Shown: piece after piece, positions 1-11,177 of the stretch | How the letters are laid out: every line of letters begins with the position of its first letter | Numbering within the stretch: position 1 is the first letter of the stretch | Translations under genes and position numbers: made by a program | Assembly: GCF_011369485.1 (NCBI RefSeq) | Contig: NZ_VXCA01000011.1 | Span: forward strand, 47,496-111,495 | DNA: 64,000 nt | From: Pseudomonas atagonensis | GTDB lineage: Bacteria; Pseudomonadota; Gammaproteobacteria; Pseudomonadales; Pseudomonadaceae | Direction: 5' to 3' | The notes under the pieces: model-generated | Databases searched by the model: none | What the model was told of the DNA's origin: nothing | The model's input: only the letters and a program-made list of their open reading frames with translations

Positions 1-107
1 GTCAGGCGCTCTTCGTTGGCCGGCAATGTGGTCAGGCCGGTGCCGGTGCTGCGGGCCAGATCGATCAGAGCGGATAAATCGCTGCTGCGTACGGGACGAA
101 CAATCAT
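1..107 (-). CDS. aruG: Arginine N-succinyltransferase beta subunit, N-terminal part (cut by window edge)
   Basis: The first 35 codons of a minus-strand gene are present and the rest lies beyond base 1. The protein begins [18 protein letters not shown], the same opening pattern (MxxRPxxxxDLxxxxxLA) as the AruF subunit next door, which is typical of the AstA/AruG arginine succinyltransferase family. The enzyme transfers succinate from succinyl-CoA to arginine, the first step of the AST pathway. It lies 51 bases downstream of aruF on the same strand, as in the P. aeruginosa aruCFGDBE operon, and its start is preceded by a purine-rich GAGGAGA-like ribosome site. The assignment rests on a short stretch plus context. 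Confidence 0.82.
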   Translation of the reverse strand, partial: MIVRPVRSSDLSALIDLARSTGTGLTTLPANEERL

Positions 108-158
108 GCTATCTCCTCAAACGGGCCGCCGTGGCCACCCGTGAAACTCGCTAAGGCG

Positions 159-1178
159 TTAAACCGCCACCAGGCGCACGCTGGCACCTTCACCGACGCC
201 CAGGGCTTCGGCCGCTTCCAGATCCAGAGTCACCGGTTTGCCCGGTGCGTAATCCAGCTCCAGCAACACCGCGCGGTAATCCTGCAACTGGGCATTGGCC
301 ACCAGATACTGGCGACCGGCACCTTTGACCGGCTCGCCGATCTTCACCGGCACCACACGGCTCTGGGCGATCGAACGGATCCCCGAAACACGCGCATGCA
401 GGGTCGGGCCACCGTCGAAGATGTCGATGTAGTGATCGGTCTCGAAGCCTTCGCGCATCAGGATGTCGAAGGTGATCTGCGCACGCGGGTGCACCTGGCC
501 CATCGCTTCCTGAGCGGAGTCCGGTAGCAGCGGCACGTAGATCGGGTAATGCGGCATCAGCTCGGCGAGGAAAGTACGACTTTTCAGGCCACACAGACGC
601 TCGGCCTCGGCGTAGTTCAGGTCGAAGAAGTTGCGACCGATGGCGTCCCAGAATGGCGAGTCGCCGTTTTCGTCGCTGTAACCGACGATCTCGGTCACCA
701 CCGAATCGGCGAACCGTTCCGGGTGGCTGGCGACGAACAGCAGACGGCCACGGGAGTTGAGTTCAGACCACGGCGAACCCACCAGCTCGCGCTGCACGTA
801 GAAACTGGTCAGCAAGCTGTTGCCGGTCAGGTCGTGGCACTGCGAGAGCACGTGGATCTTGTTGTGGATCTTCAGCTCGCGCGAAGCGTGCACGAAGGTC
901 TCGTTGCGAAAGCTGTAGAACGGCTCGGAGTAACCGGCCGAAGCAACGATGGCCGAGCAACCGACCAGTTTGCCGGTGGCGCTGTCTTCAAGGACGAAGA
1001 AGTAACTCTCTTCACCGTTGAAGCTCACTTCGGCGGCGAACGAAGCTTCGCTCGCGGCGATCTTGTCGCTCAGACGTTCCACGTCATCCGGCAAGGAAGT
1101 GACACCAATCGGGCTGTCCGCAGCCAGACGCTGTACCTCGCCCAGATCAGCCATTTGCGCAGGGCGCATCACCAGCAT
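159..1178 (-). CDS. aruF: Arginine/ornithine succinyltransferase alpha subunit
   Basis: This 339-residue protein is of the AstA family and pairs with AruG to succinylate arginine (and ornithine) with succinyl-CoA in the cytoplasm. It opens MLVMRPAQMADLGEVQRLA and holds the acyltransferase-like core (GCSAIVASAG, SRGRLLFVASHPERF) and the C-terminal half with FDGGPTLHA, all familiar from this family. The start is supported by an AAGGAG site just upstream. It follows aruC at a distance of 286 bases, a gap occupied by a REP doublet, and precedes aruG by 51 bases. Expression is probably from the ArgR-controlled aruC promoter, but the REP pair between aruC and aruF could affect message stability. 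Full length for the family. Confidence 0.93.
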   Translation of the reverse strand: MLVMRPAQMADLGEVQRLAADSPIGVTSLPDDVERLSDKIAASEASFAAEVSFNGEESYFFVLEDSATGKLVGCSAIVASAGYSEPFYSFRNETFVHASRELKIHNKIHVLSQCHDLTGNSLLTSFYVQRELVGSPWSELNSRGRLLFVASHPERFADSVVTEIVGYSDENGDSPFWDAIGRNFFDLNYAEAERLCGLKSRTFLAELMPHYPIYVPLLPDSAQEAMGQVHPRAQITFDILMREGFETDHYIDIFDGGPTLHARVSGIRSIAQSRVVPVKIGEPVKGAGRQYLVANAQLQDYRAVLLELDYAPGKPVTLDLEAAEALGVGEGASVRLVAV

Positions 1179-1256
1179 GGTGTCACTCCTTTCTCTTATA
1201 AATTCACAGAAAAAAATCCCGGGCCGCTTCCCTGAGGAAACTGGAGAAACGCATTG

Positions 1257-1384
1257 TGTGGCGAGAGGATTTATCCCCGTTGGGGTGCGAAGCGCCCCTG
1301 AAGCCCTTCACCGCGCAATCGAGTGCGCAATGACTGGGCCTGGGGCGGCTTCGCCACCCAACGGGGATAAATCCCCTCGCCACA
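1257..1384. repeat. Paired REP doublet, GTGGCGAGGGGATTTATCCCCG type
   Basis: Two inverted copies of a 22-24 base palindromic REP unit (outer arms TGTGGCGAGAGGATTTATC and its near complement) enclose a spacer that itself carries complementary tracts near GTTGGGGTGCGAAGCGCC. The whole can fold into one long hairpin between aruC and aruF. Related doublets of the same family occur at 28054, 40897 and 44704. Confidence 0.85.
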
Positions 1385-1464
1385 GAATCCACTCTCAGAT
1401 GAATCTGGCCCGAAACAAAAAAATTGGGTTCGACGCCCGAGAGACTCAGGCGCCGAAGGGTCTA

Positions 1465-2784
<1,320 letters not shown>

Positions 2785-2987
2785 TTATAGCGCAAACCCC
2801 GGATTTTCCCGGGTTTACGGCAATGCGACATATAGGGTCGCAAAGGCGCAGTTTAAACTGCCCGACGTGGTCTGCGGTGGGCATCAGCGTAATTGATCCG
2901 GGTTTGTGCCGTGCGGTAACTATGTAGTGCACATCGCTTGAGTTTTCCTGCTCTGCTGTGCGCTCTGAAAACGCTTATGGATGAGCC

Positions 2988-5900
2988 ATGAACCCGCAGA
3001 ACCCTGAACGCACGGCAGCGCGCACTGACCTTTCCCTCGCGTTGCACGACGACGCGCATTACCTGCATCTGCACCACAACACGCCCGACTGGCTGGCGCA
3101 GGCCAAGCCTCATCGGCGCGAAGCGCTCAAACGCACGCCCGTGCAAATCCGCGACTGGTACAAAAGCGCTTCGCGCGCGCACCACGAGCAACTGCAAACC
3201 CTCAACGCCGGGCACTGGAAAGCGCAAAACCATGTAGAAAACCTGCTGGCCAACCTCAAGGATGCCAAGACCTTCTGCGAACCCTTGCTCGTCGCCGCCA
3301 TCAAGGAACGATTCGGCCTGGAGCTCAACGTCACCGCCACCTTCCTGCGCCTGTACATTCCGGCGGAGAACCCATGGTTCGGCGTCAAATTTGGTGGCAA
3401 GCGTGTCTGGGATGTGTCGCTGCTGGATGCCGCCCTGCACAACTTCGACCAGGACGAAACCCTCGAAGACGCATTCGAAGCCGACTCGTGCTTTATCACG
3501 CAGCCGTCTGTGCAGGGGCAGTTCGAAGTGTTCCATACCCTCAAGCCCAAACTGCCGATCAGCGCGTTTGTGAAGTTGTGCAGAACGCTGGATCTGGGTG
3601 AGCAATACAAGGCTCACCTGGAAAGCGAGCTCGGCGTTCACTCACCCGAACGGGCAGCCGCATTGAAAGACAGGGTAAACGCCAGCCAAAAAGCCGCGCT
3701 GGTGGCGGCGCTGCAATACGCACGGATGAAAAACGAACTCAGGGAAGATCTGTTCATTTTGATCTCCGGACTGGTCGACGGCCTGCAAGGCATGCGCCTC
3801 GATGGTCAGGCATTGCGCTGTTACGAGCTGGCGATGCTGGCGTCGAAACTGTGCGGCATTCTGCTGTTCACCACCGACCTGGAAAACAGCGAGCGCCCTG
3901 CCCGACTGGTCGCCTACGTGCCGAATGACCCACTGCACCCCGTCAAGGAGTACGCCTCCAGCCTGGCCTTCGTTCAGGAACTGACCCGGCAATTGCGTCA
4001 GCCCGACTATCAGCAATTCTTCAGCCGCTTCATCGTGCACAAGGAGCGCGGTCGCTTCTTCGCCACGCTTAATTCACGCCTTGTCGAAATGCGCCGCCAT
4101 CCGCACGAGCGTGGCGATGCACAAGCGGTATGGCGCCCGACGCCAATCGAAAAACCGAAACTCGATATTTCCACCTCGACCATTCAGGAAGAATTGTGGG
4201 CGCAGCAGTTTCTGACGGCGATGAACAAGATTCTCAATGACGCCAGCACCCTTGCCGTCCCCACTGCCGTCGCCGATCAGCAAGCGCGCTGGGCGCTATG
4301 GGATACGTTCGCGCAAATCGCCACCACGCTGCTGACCGTTGCGGCTTTCATTGCCGCGCCTTTCGTCCCGCTGCTGGGCGAGGTGATGCTCGGGTACATG
4401 GCGTATCAAACGCTCAACGAAACGTTCGAGGGCGTCATCGACTGGGCCGAGGGACACGCCACACAGGCGTTTCTGCACTTCATGGAAGTCGTCGAATCGG
4501 TGGTTCAACTCGGCACCTTTGCGGCCGGCGGCGCGATTGTCGCCGGTGAATTTCGCAACGTATTGCCCAACCACGTGGTGGCCTTCATCGACCGTTTCAA
4601 ACCGGTGAAAACCGCGTCGGGCAAAACCCTCTACTGGAAGCTCGATCTCGCGCCTTACGAGCAAAAAGCATCACTGCCGAAAGATCCGCCGCGCAGCCTT
4701 GAAGGCTTGATCCAGCAGAACGGCAAAACCTTGCTGCCCCTTGAAGACAAGCTCTACGCCGTCAAGCCAAAAGAAGAACCCGGCCACTACAGCATCGAAC
4801 ACCCGACTCGCGGCGACGCCTACTTGCCCGAGGCTCAACACTTCAACGACGGCACCTGGCAGACCGCCATTGACCAGCCCTTGCGATGGGACAAGTACCG
4901 GATGCTGCGACGCATCGGGCATAGCGTCGAAAACCTGTCCGCCACGGAGCTTGAACAAGCACTGGAGATCAGCGGCTACCACGAAGACGCCCTGCGCAAA
5001 ATGCACGTCGAACGTGAGCCGCTGCCGCCGTTGCTGGCCGACACACTCAAGCGCTACACCGTGGACAAACAACTGAAAACGTTCATCGAACAAATGAGCG
5101 GCACTGAACCGCAGGCCTGGCTGAAAGCTGATCATCCGACACAACTGCGGCTGCTGACCGAGCGCTGTCTGTGGCCGGAAAAGGCCCTGCGTCTGCTCGA
5201 TAAACAGGGCAACATCATCTGGCAGACCCCGCGTCGCGAAGCACCGACCATCAACCTTGATCAGGAACGACTGGAGGACAATGACCTGCTCAAAACCGTT
5301 CTCGGAAAACTCGACGAAAGCGAGCGTAAACGCCTGCTGGAGGAAGACACCGGCGCACCGCCCACCGCACTGGATGTGCGCACGCGAATCCTGAGAAAAA
5401 AACTCGCCGGCATCGCCGGGCAACTACGCTCCACACTGTTCGACGAGCGCTACCGGGCACTGGAAAAAAGCCCCGACGCCAACACGCAGAAAATCATCGA
5501 CACTGCGCCCGGACTGCCAACCAGTGCTGCAGAGGAAGTGCTGCGCGCGGCCAGTGGATCGGAGCTGCAACAGCTTGAGTCCGGAGTCGTACCGCAACGC
5601 CTGAAAAACCTTGCCCGTTGGGCCCTGCAGGCAGTGCGCGTCAATCGAGCGTACGAAGGCCTTCATCTGGACTCGATCAGCAACCCCGACACCACGCGAC
5701 TGGCCCTGCACTCGCTCGAACACATCAAGGGCTGGCCGAAGGATCTGCGTATCGAAATTCGCGACTATTCCAGCAATGGAACGCTTCGCGACAGCATCGG
5801 CTCACCCGAGGCAGGCACACGCAAAATACTGGTGCTCAGAGAGGACGGCCAATTCGAAGCCTTTGATGATCGGGAGCAAGCCTTGGCCGGTGCGCAAGAC

Positions 5901-8036
5901 TTTTATCAATCGATCCTGCAAGCACTGCCGGATGACGCGCGGGAATGGCTGAACATCCATATCGGCCAGGGAACGACACTCAAAAACACCGTACGCCGAC
6001 ACGCCTTGCCGCGTGACGAACTGCGCAAGATACTGGCCGAGCATCCGCTGCTCAAACCGGCCTACGATCCGCGCTTGATGAGACTGCCCGGTGGCAGCGA
6101 CGGCTATCGCCTCATGCCCTCCGACACCCCGACGCTCGAACAGCGGGCACGGGCACTCAATCCGTCACTCAACGATGAGGAACTGGCAAGCTTTGTACGC
6201 CGCCTGCAAAACCATCCCGACGGCCCGCGCCATGAACTGACGCGTCTCCAAGCAGAATTCCTGCGACTGGACAAAACACTCAGGGACTGGATTGACCAGA
6301 CCCCGCAATACCATCCACAAACGGGTGCCCGCCTTACGCCGGCGTCCCTGAGAGAAGCCAAAAACAATCGCCTGCAATTCAAAGTGCAATTGCAGCTTTG
6401 CTGGCGCGATCAGACCCTGCCGCTCGAACAGATGCCGGACGGCGAAAGCGTCCTGCGCTTCACTCGTCCGTTGATTGGCGACCTGCCAGAGATCACGGCC
6501 AGTTTCCGCCACATCAGCCACCTGTCCATCGAGGGCAGCGACGCCGTCTCGGGCATGGGCCGGTTTCTTGAACACTTCCCACAACTGGAACGCCTGGAAT
6601 TACGCAAAGTACGCTTGGGACATTTCCCGGACGCGATCAGCGCCATGCCGCGCCTGAACGAACTGATTCTCAGCGAGTGCGGGGTTCGCCTGACCGAACA
6701 GAACGCGCGCGCGCTGGCACAGAACAGCAAGCTGTTGACTCTGGATCTGTTCTCTAACCCGCTCGGACATACTCCCGACTTTGCAGCCTTGCCAGAGCTG
6801 ATCTACCTCGACCTCGCCGATACAGGCATCACCGAACTGCCACCGAGCGTGCTGAAGCATCCGGCCTTGCGCACCGCGATTTTCAACAACAATCAAATCA
6901 GTGAAATCCCTCTGGATTTCTTCAAATTGCCGATCAGTACTACGGAAGGTTTCGACTTCGCCAGCAATCCGCTGAATGCCGCAACGCGCGAACGAGTCAA
7001 ACTGCACTTTCAGCAAACCAGCCAGGATCTGGGGGTGCTCGCCCCGGCCGCCGACCTGCAACGGGCACAAGCGCTTTACCCCGTGATGCTGCAGAACATT
7101 GAGCTGGCCAGTGACTTTGTCTACAGCCTGTCAGGGGATCTCGCTGCCGGTCGGGTTGAACTGGTTCGACTGCAAACCGAGTACGACACGCTGCGCACGG
7201 ATCTGGCGGCATGGACCGGTAACATTCCGGCCGTGAACCTGCTGACCGGCGCGCCCTTCACCGACTTTGAGCTGGCGGAGGAGCACGCTGTTCGCGACGA
7301 ATTCAAAGCACTGATCGAGCAATGCTGGCGCAGGGAAAGTGAACTGGACGGCTTTAATTCGGCGCTTGCACCAACCTATGAACTCAACCTCGCAACGCCC
7401 ATCGTCGGTGAACTCCCTGCCCTGAGCGCAGACTTCCGTCACGTGTCCCTGCTTTCGATAGTCAGTGAAGATGGCGTGACATCGGGCGTCAGTCGCTTCC
7501 TGGAAAACTTTCCCGATTTGCAGGCGCTGACTGTCCGTGAATGTTCGCTCGGCAGTCTTCCCGAAGCGATATTCAAAATGGGTGATCTGCGATCACTGGT
7601 GCTGACCGAATGCGATATCAGCCTGACACCTGAGAGCATCGCCGGACTGAGCGAATTGGTCAGACTAGATATTCTCGATCTGGGCTACAACCCTTTGGGA
7701 TCAACGCCTGACGTCAGCCAGATGACTGAGCTGTCGACGCTGATGCTCAACCACACTGGCATCACGCAACTCCCCAAAGGCCTGTTCCAGTTACATGGCC
7801 TCGATGTGGCAGACCTGAACGACAACGCGATCATCGAGATGCCGATGGATGTACTTGAAGCACCGGTGGACATTGCCCAGAGCATCAATTTCAGGGCCAA
7901 CCCGTTCAACGCGCAAAGCCTGAAGATCCTGACGGATTACTTCAATAAGACCGGGGTGGACTTTGGGGTCGACGCCGTCACTGAAAGTGAGGAAATGGAG
8001 ATGTCAGATATCGAAGGCTCGGAACCGGAAGAGTGA
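2988..8036 (+). CDS. Giant leucine-rich-repeat protein of the dermonecrotic-toxin-like (DUF6543) effector group
   Basis: The protein has 1682 residues. The N-terminal two thirds resemble Pseudomonas DUF6543/dermonecrotic-toxin-like proteins. They include a motif-rich stretch around residues 400-440 (ELWAQQFLTAMNKILNDAS) followed by hydrophobic segments at about 440-471 and 500-521 that could insert in a membrane. The C-terminal third has two copies of one unit (about 1080-1355 and 1387-1663). Each copy has a helical linker ending in CWR, then GELPxLxADFRH and LRRs with LxxLxLxxTGITxLP. The tail is acidic (SEEMEMSDIEGSEPEE). Family relatives usually end in a NEL ubiquitin-ligase domain; I see none here. 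No signal peptide is evident. It lies between aruC and argR on the opposite strand and stops 22 bases from the end of argR. Target and secretion route are unknown; a secreted effector or toxin is the inference. Confidence 0.72.
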   Translation: MNPQNPERTAARTDLSLALHDDAHYLHLHHNTPDWLAQAKPHRREALKRTPVQIRDWYKSASRAHHEQLQTLNAGHWKAQNHVENLLANLKDAKTFCEPLLVAAIKERFGLELNVTATFLRLYIPAENPWFGVKFGGKRVWDVSLLDAALHNFDQDETLEDAFEADSCFITQPSVQGQFEVFHTLKPKLPISAFVKLCRTLDLGEQYKAHLESELGVHSPERAAALKDRVNASQKAALVAALQYARMKNELREDLFILISGLVDGLQGMRLDGQALRCYELAMLASKLCGILLFTTDLENSERPARLVAYVPNDPLHPVKEYASSLAFVQELTRQLRQPDYQQFFSRFIVHKERGRFFATLNSRLVEMRRHPHERGDAQAVWRPTPIEKPKLDISTSTIQEELWAQQFLTAMNKILNDASTLAVPTAVADQQARWALWDTFAQIATTLLTVAAFIAAPFVPLLGEVMLGYMAYQTLNETFEGVIDWAEGHATQAFLHFMEVVESVVQLGTFAAGGAIVAGEFRNVLPNHVVAFIDRFKPVKTASGKTLYWKLDLAPYEQKASLPKDPPRSLEGLIQQNGKTLLPLEDKLYAVKPKEEPGHYSIEHPTRGDAYLPEAQHFNDGTWQTAIDQPLRWDKYRMLRRIGHSVENLSATELEQALEISGYHEDALRKMHVEREPLPPLLADTLKRYTVDKQLKTFIEQMSGTEPQAWLKADHPTQLRLLTERCLWPEKALRLLDKQGNIIWQTPRREAPTINLDQERLEDNDLLKTVLGKLDESERKRLLEEDTGAPPTALDVRTRILRKKLAGIAGQLRSTLFDERYRALEKSPDANTQKIIDTAPGLPTSAAEEVLRAASGSELQQLESGVVPQRLKNLARWALQAVRVNRAYEGLHLDSISNPDTTRLALHSLEHIKGWPKDLRIEIRDYSSNGTLRDSIGSPEAGTRKILVLREDGQFEAFDDREQALAGAQDFYQSILQALPDDAREWLNIHIGQGTTLKNTVRRHALPRDELRKILAEHPLLKPAYDPRLMRLPGGSDGYRLMPSDTPTLEQRARALNPSLNDEELASFVRRLQNHPDGPRHELTRLQAEFLRLDKTLRDWIDQTPQYHPQTGARLTPASLREAKNNRLQFKVQLQLCWRDQTLPLEQMPDGESVLRFTRPLIGDLPEITASFRHISHLSIEGSDAVSGMGRFLEHFPQLERLELRKVRLGHFPDAISAMPRLNELILSECGVRLTEQNARALAQNSKLLTLDLFSNPLGHTPDFAALPELIYLDLADTGITELPPSVLKHPALRTAIFNNNQISEIPLDFFKLPISTTEGFDFASNPLNAATRERVKLHFQQTSQDLGVLAPAADLQRAQALYPVMLQNIELASDFVYSLSGDLAAGRVELVRLQTEYDTLRTDLAAWTGNIPAVNLLTGAPFTDFELAEEHAVRDEFKALIEQCWRRESELDGFNSALAPTYELNLATPIVGELPALSADFRHVSLLSIVSEDGVTSGVSRFLENFPDLQALTVRECSLGSLPEAIFKMGDLRSLVLTECDISLTPESIAGLSELVRLDILDLGYNPLGSTPDVSQMTELSTLMLNHTGITQLPKGLFQLHGLDVADLNDNAIIEMPMDVLEAPVDIAQSINFRANPFNAQSLKILTDYFNKTGVDFGVDAVTESEEMEMSDIEGSEPEE

Positions 8037-8058
8037 CATGACAAACCGAGCGTGGCGC

Positions 8059-9039
8059 TTAACCGCGCTCGGGCGGCACCGACGACAACTCGAACGGACT
8101 GCTGCTGCGCCGCTGGTTGCGATCTTCCCGCGGCGTGGCGCCGAAGAAGTTGCGGTAGGCACTGGAGAAATGCGGCCCCGAAGAGAAACCGCAGGACAGG
8201 CCGATCTGGATGATCGACTTGCTGGTTTGCATCAACATCTGCCGGGCCTTGTTCAGGCGCAGTTCCAGGTAGTACTGGCTCGGCACACGGTTGAGGTATT
8301 GCTTGAAAATCCGCTCCAGCTGCCGACGGGACACGCACACGTGCTGGGCGATTTCGTCGGTGGTCAGCGGCTCTTCGATGTTGGCTTCCATCAGCAACAC
8401 GGCTTGCGTCAGCTTCGGATGACTGGAGCCAAGGCGGTTCTGCAACGGAATACGCTGACGCTCGCCGCCTTCACGGATGCGCTCGACCACCAGTTCTTCC
8501 GAAACGGCGCCGGCCAGTTCGGCACCGTGATCGCGAGCCAGTACCGCCAACAGCAAGTCGAGTACCGACATGCCACCGCACGCGGTCAGGCGATCGCGAT
8601 CCCAGTCGAACAGATGACTGGTGGCGATGACTTTCGGGAAGCGTTCGGCGAAATCATCCTGCCAGCGCCAGTGCACGGCCGCGCGATAACCGTCGAGCAA
8701 ACCAAGTTGCGCGAGCGGGTAGACACCAGCGGACAAACCGCCGATCACGCAACCGGCACGTACCAGTTGCTTGAGCGCGCTGCTGAGTGCCGGCGCCAGC
8801 GTGGTCGGCGGCTCGTCGGCGAGCAGGAACAGTTTCTGGAAGTTTTCGAGCTTGCCGGCCCAGGCTTCGCCGGGCAATTGCCAGGCGCCTTCGAGCGGCG
8901 GTTCGGCCTGCAGAAACGACAATTCGTAGACCACGTCCGGGTGCACGCGCTGCGCCACACGCAAGGCCTCCTCCGCCAGCGCCAAAGTCAGAGCTTTAGT
9001 GCTGGGCCAAATCAGGAAACCAATTCGATGGGCAGTCAT
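8059..9039 (-). CDS. argR: Arginine-responsive AraC/XylS-type regulator ArgR
   Basis: This 326-residue regulator has an N-terminal DJ-1/PfpI-like (class I amidotransferase-like) sensor half, opening MTAHRIGFLIWPSTKALTL, and a C-terminal AraC-type double helix-turn-helix (DEIAQHVCVSRRQLERIFK, then LNKARQMLMQT and CGFSSGPHFSSAYRNFFG). In P. aeruginosa ArgR activates aotJQMOP-argR and the aru operon in response to arginine. I placed the start 13 codons inside the longest reading frame, at MTAHRIGF, because this matches the family. It is the last gene of the aot cluster, with 232 bases (including a REP doublet) after aotP. Its 3' end is convergent with the LRR gene. Confidence 0.94.
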   Translation of the reverse strand: MTAHRIGFLIWPSTKALTLALAEEALRVAQRVHPDVVYELSFLQAEPPLEGAWQLPGEAWAGKLENFQKLFLLADEPPTTLAPALSSALKQLVRAGCVIGGLSAGVYPLAQLGLLDGYRAAVHWRWQDDFAERFPKVIATSHLFDWDRDRLTACGGMSVLDLLLAVLARDHGAELAGAVSEELVVERIREGGERQRIPLQNRLGSSHPKLTQAVLLMEANIEEPLTTDEIAQHVCVSRRQLERIFKQYLNRVPSQYYLELRLNKARQMLMQTSKSIIQIGLSCGFSSGPHFSSAYRNFFGATPREDRNQRRSSSPFELSSVPPERG

Positions 9040-9119
9040 GGGCGGGTGATCCGAAGCGATGAACAGTGATGAAGGCATGGGCCAATGCTAGCCCGTAATC
9101 GAAGCTGTCGCAGATCCAT

Positions 9120-9209
9120 TGTGGGAGCGGGCTTGCTCGCGAATACGGTGGTTCAGACAGCAATGATGTTGACTGATCGACCGTATTCGCGAGCAAGCCC
9201 GCTCCCACA
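9120..9209. repeat. Paired REP doublet, GTGGGAGCGGGCTTGCTCGCGA type
   Basis: Inverted copies of TGTGGGAGCGGGCTTGCTCG flank a 40-base spacer whose inner edges (GAATACGGT / CCGTATTC) are also complementary, giving a long hairpin between aotP and argR. The same family recurs at 13977, 33310 (degenerate), 42803 (variant) and 62112. Confidence 0.88.
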
Positions 9210-9271
9210 GGGGGATCGGACCAGTCTCCGGGTCGCGAAGCATGACCTAATTTGGTGCATAACGGCAGCGA

Positions 9272-10036
9272 TTACTTGAGGCTGCCCGAGAGGAATTGTT
9301 GCAAACGTTCAGATTGCGGATTGACCAGCACTTCGCGCGGGTTACCGCTTTCTTCAACAACGCCTTTGTGCAGGAACACCAACTGGTTCGACACTTCACG
9401 GGCAAAGCCCATTTCGTGAGTCACCACCACCATGGTACGACCTTCCTGGGCCAGCGCCTGCATCACCTTCAGCACGTCGCCCACCAGTTCCGGGTCGAGC
9501 GCCGATGTCGGTTCGTCGAACAGCATCACCTCGGGTTCCATCGCCAGCGCACGAGCAATCGCTACACGCTGCTGCTCGCCGCCGGACATGTGCCCGGGGA
9601 ATGCGTCTTTACGATGGGCCACACCAACCTTGTTCAGGTAGTGCTCGGCTTTCTCGCGGGCTTCAGCCTTGGACACACCGAGGACGTGAACCGGCGCTTC
9701 CATGATGTTTTCCAGCGCGGTCATGTGCGACCACAGGTTGAAATGCTGGAACACCATCGACAGACGCGAACGCATGCGTTGCAGCTGTTTCGGATCAGCG
9801 GCTTTCAGCGCACCGTCCTTGTTCGCGACGAGCTTCAGCTCTTCGTTGTTGAGGAGGATCTTGCCCGCGTGCGGCTGCTCGAGCAGGTTGATGCAGCGCA
9901 GGAAAGTACTTTTGCCGGAGCCACTGGAGCCGATGATGCTGATCACATCGCCGGCTGCCGCTTTCAGGGACACGCCCTTGAGCACTTCGTGACTGCCATA
10001 GCGTTTATGCAGGTCTTGGACTTCAAGTTTGTACAT
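9272..10036 (-). CDS. aotP: Arginine/ornithine ABC transporter ATP-binding protein
   Basis: This 254-residue ATPase energises uptake of arginine and ornithine through AotQ/AotM. Walker A is GSSGSGKST (residues 36-44), the ABC signature is [14 protein letters not shown], Walker B is [13 protein letters not shown] and the H-loop lies in VVTHEMGFA, all of the polar amino acid (HisP/GlnQ) type. The start [14 protein letters not shown] is chosen over one five codons upstream because it matches family length. It follows aotO after 27 bases and precedes argR. Confidence 0.95.
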   Translation of the reverse strand: MYKLEVQDLHKRYGSHEVLKGVSLKAAAGDVISIIGSSGSGKSTFLRCINLLEQPHAGKILLNNEELKLVANKDGALKAADPKQLQRMRSRLSMVFQHFNLWSHMTALENIMEAPVHVLGVSKAEAREKAEHYLNKVGVAHRKDAFPGHMSGGEQQRVAIARALAMEPEVMLFDEPTSALDPELVGDVLKVMQALAQEGRTMVVVTHEMGFAREVSNQLVFLHKGVVEESGNPREVLVNPQSERLQQFLSGSLK

Positions 10037-10063
10037 GCGGTCGGTTCTCACAAAAACAGTCAG

Positions 10064-11176
10064 TCAGTCGTTGAGCAAGCGCCCGTGACGCAGCGCTTCG
10101 CGCCCCGCCACCTTGGCCAGCCAGAAACCGGGTTGGGCATAGCGCAGCCGTTCAATGGCAAACAGCACCCCGGACGTACCAGCACACACCGTGCTGACCC
10201 GATCGGACAAAGGATCGATCACTTCAAAAATCTCGTCACCGGCCTCGACCCATTCGCCGGGTTGACGCAAAAAGCTCACCACACCGGGGTGCGGCGCCAA
10301 CAGCAATTCGGTGCCCTCGAACGGCATGCCTTCGCACGGTTCGTGAGCAGGGTTCGGCCACTCGCCCGTGATCAGACCCTGCTCGGCAAGGAACGCCAGA
10401 ATGCCTTCAGCCCAGGCCTCGGCATCCGCGCGATCGGTGTCGGCTTGACCACCCAATTCGATGGTGGTCGCCAGACAGGCCAGCGGAATCTGCGCGTCCG
10501 GGAACTGCCGCGACAGACGCAGCCACGGCAGCGAGCAAGCCTCGTCGAAGGAGCTGCCACCGGAATCTTCCGCCAGCAGACCGACCTTCACATTCAGGTG
10601 CGCCGACAACGAACGCCACTGCGGCCAGTGCTGCGGCAGCGCATACATGTGCAGCGCGGCTTCGGCGTCGCAGTGCAAGTCGAGCACCACGTCGGCGGTG
10701 CAGGCGTGGCTCAGCAGCACACGCTGCATACCTTGCAACTGGCTGCTCGCCTCGGGCAATGCGGCCAGATGATCGGCCATCGCCTTACGGATCAGACGCA
10801 CATTGGCGTGTGGATCATCACCAAGACGTTCGGCCAACGCCGCCGCAACCGGCGCGCTCAGCTCGACGAAATCACGGTTGAAATTCTTGCCGCTGCCGGC
10901 CTCGAAACGACCCTGATGATTGCCTTGCAGCAATTGCCCGAGCCCCAACGGGTTAGCCACCGGCACCAGTTCGATGACACCGTTGAGCTGACCTTTGGCT
11001 TCGAGTTCGCCGAGGCGCTTTTTCAGCTCCCAGGCGGTGCGCATGCCCGGCAATTCGTCAGCGTGGAGGCTGGCCTGAATGTAGGCTTTGCGCTCGCCGC
11101 TACCGAAGCGGAACACCGAGACTTTGCGCTCGCTGCCCAGGTGGCTCCACGGCAATAGGTGGTCGATGCGTTCCAT
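10064..11176 (-). CDS. aotO: Succinylglutamate desuccinylase/aspartoacylase-family protein of the aot operon
   Basis: This 370-residue member of the M14-like deacylase family has a zinc-binding pattern beginning SLHADELPG (His and Glu of HxxE) and later DLHCD, supplying the third ligand. An ELVPVANPLG core and a C-terminal biotinyl-like beta region (GEWVEAGDEIFEVID) are also visible. It sits one base after aotM and 27 before aotP, the place of aotO in P. aeruginosa, where it is reported as dispensable for uptake. A role in trimming an acylated arginine or ornithine derivative is an inference from the fold; its substrate cannot be read from sequence. Confidence 0.88.
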   Translation of the reverse strand: MERIDHLLPWSHLGSERKVSVFRFGSGERKAYIQASLHADELPGMRTAWELKKRLGELEAKGQLNGVIELVPVANPLGLGQLLQGNHQGRFEAGSGKNFNRDFVELSAPVAAALAERLGDDPHANVRLIRKAMADHLAALPEASSQLQGMQRVLLSHACTADVVLDLHCDAEAALHMYALPQHWPQWRSLSAHLNVKVGLLAEDSGGSSFDEACSLPWLRLSRQFPDAQIPLACLATTIELGGQADTDRADAEAWAEGILAFLAEQGLITGEWPNPAHEPCEGMPFEGTELLLAPHPGVVSFLRQPGEWVEAGDEIFEVIDPLSDRVSTVCAGTSGVLFAIERLRYAQPGFWLAKVAGREALRHGRLLND

Positions 11177-11177
11177 A

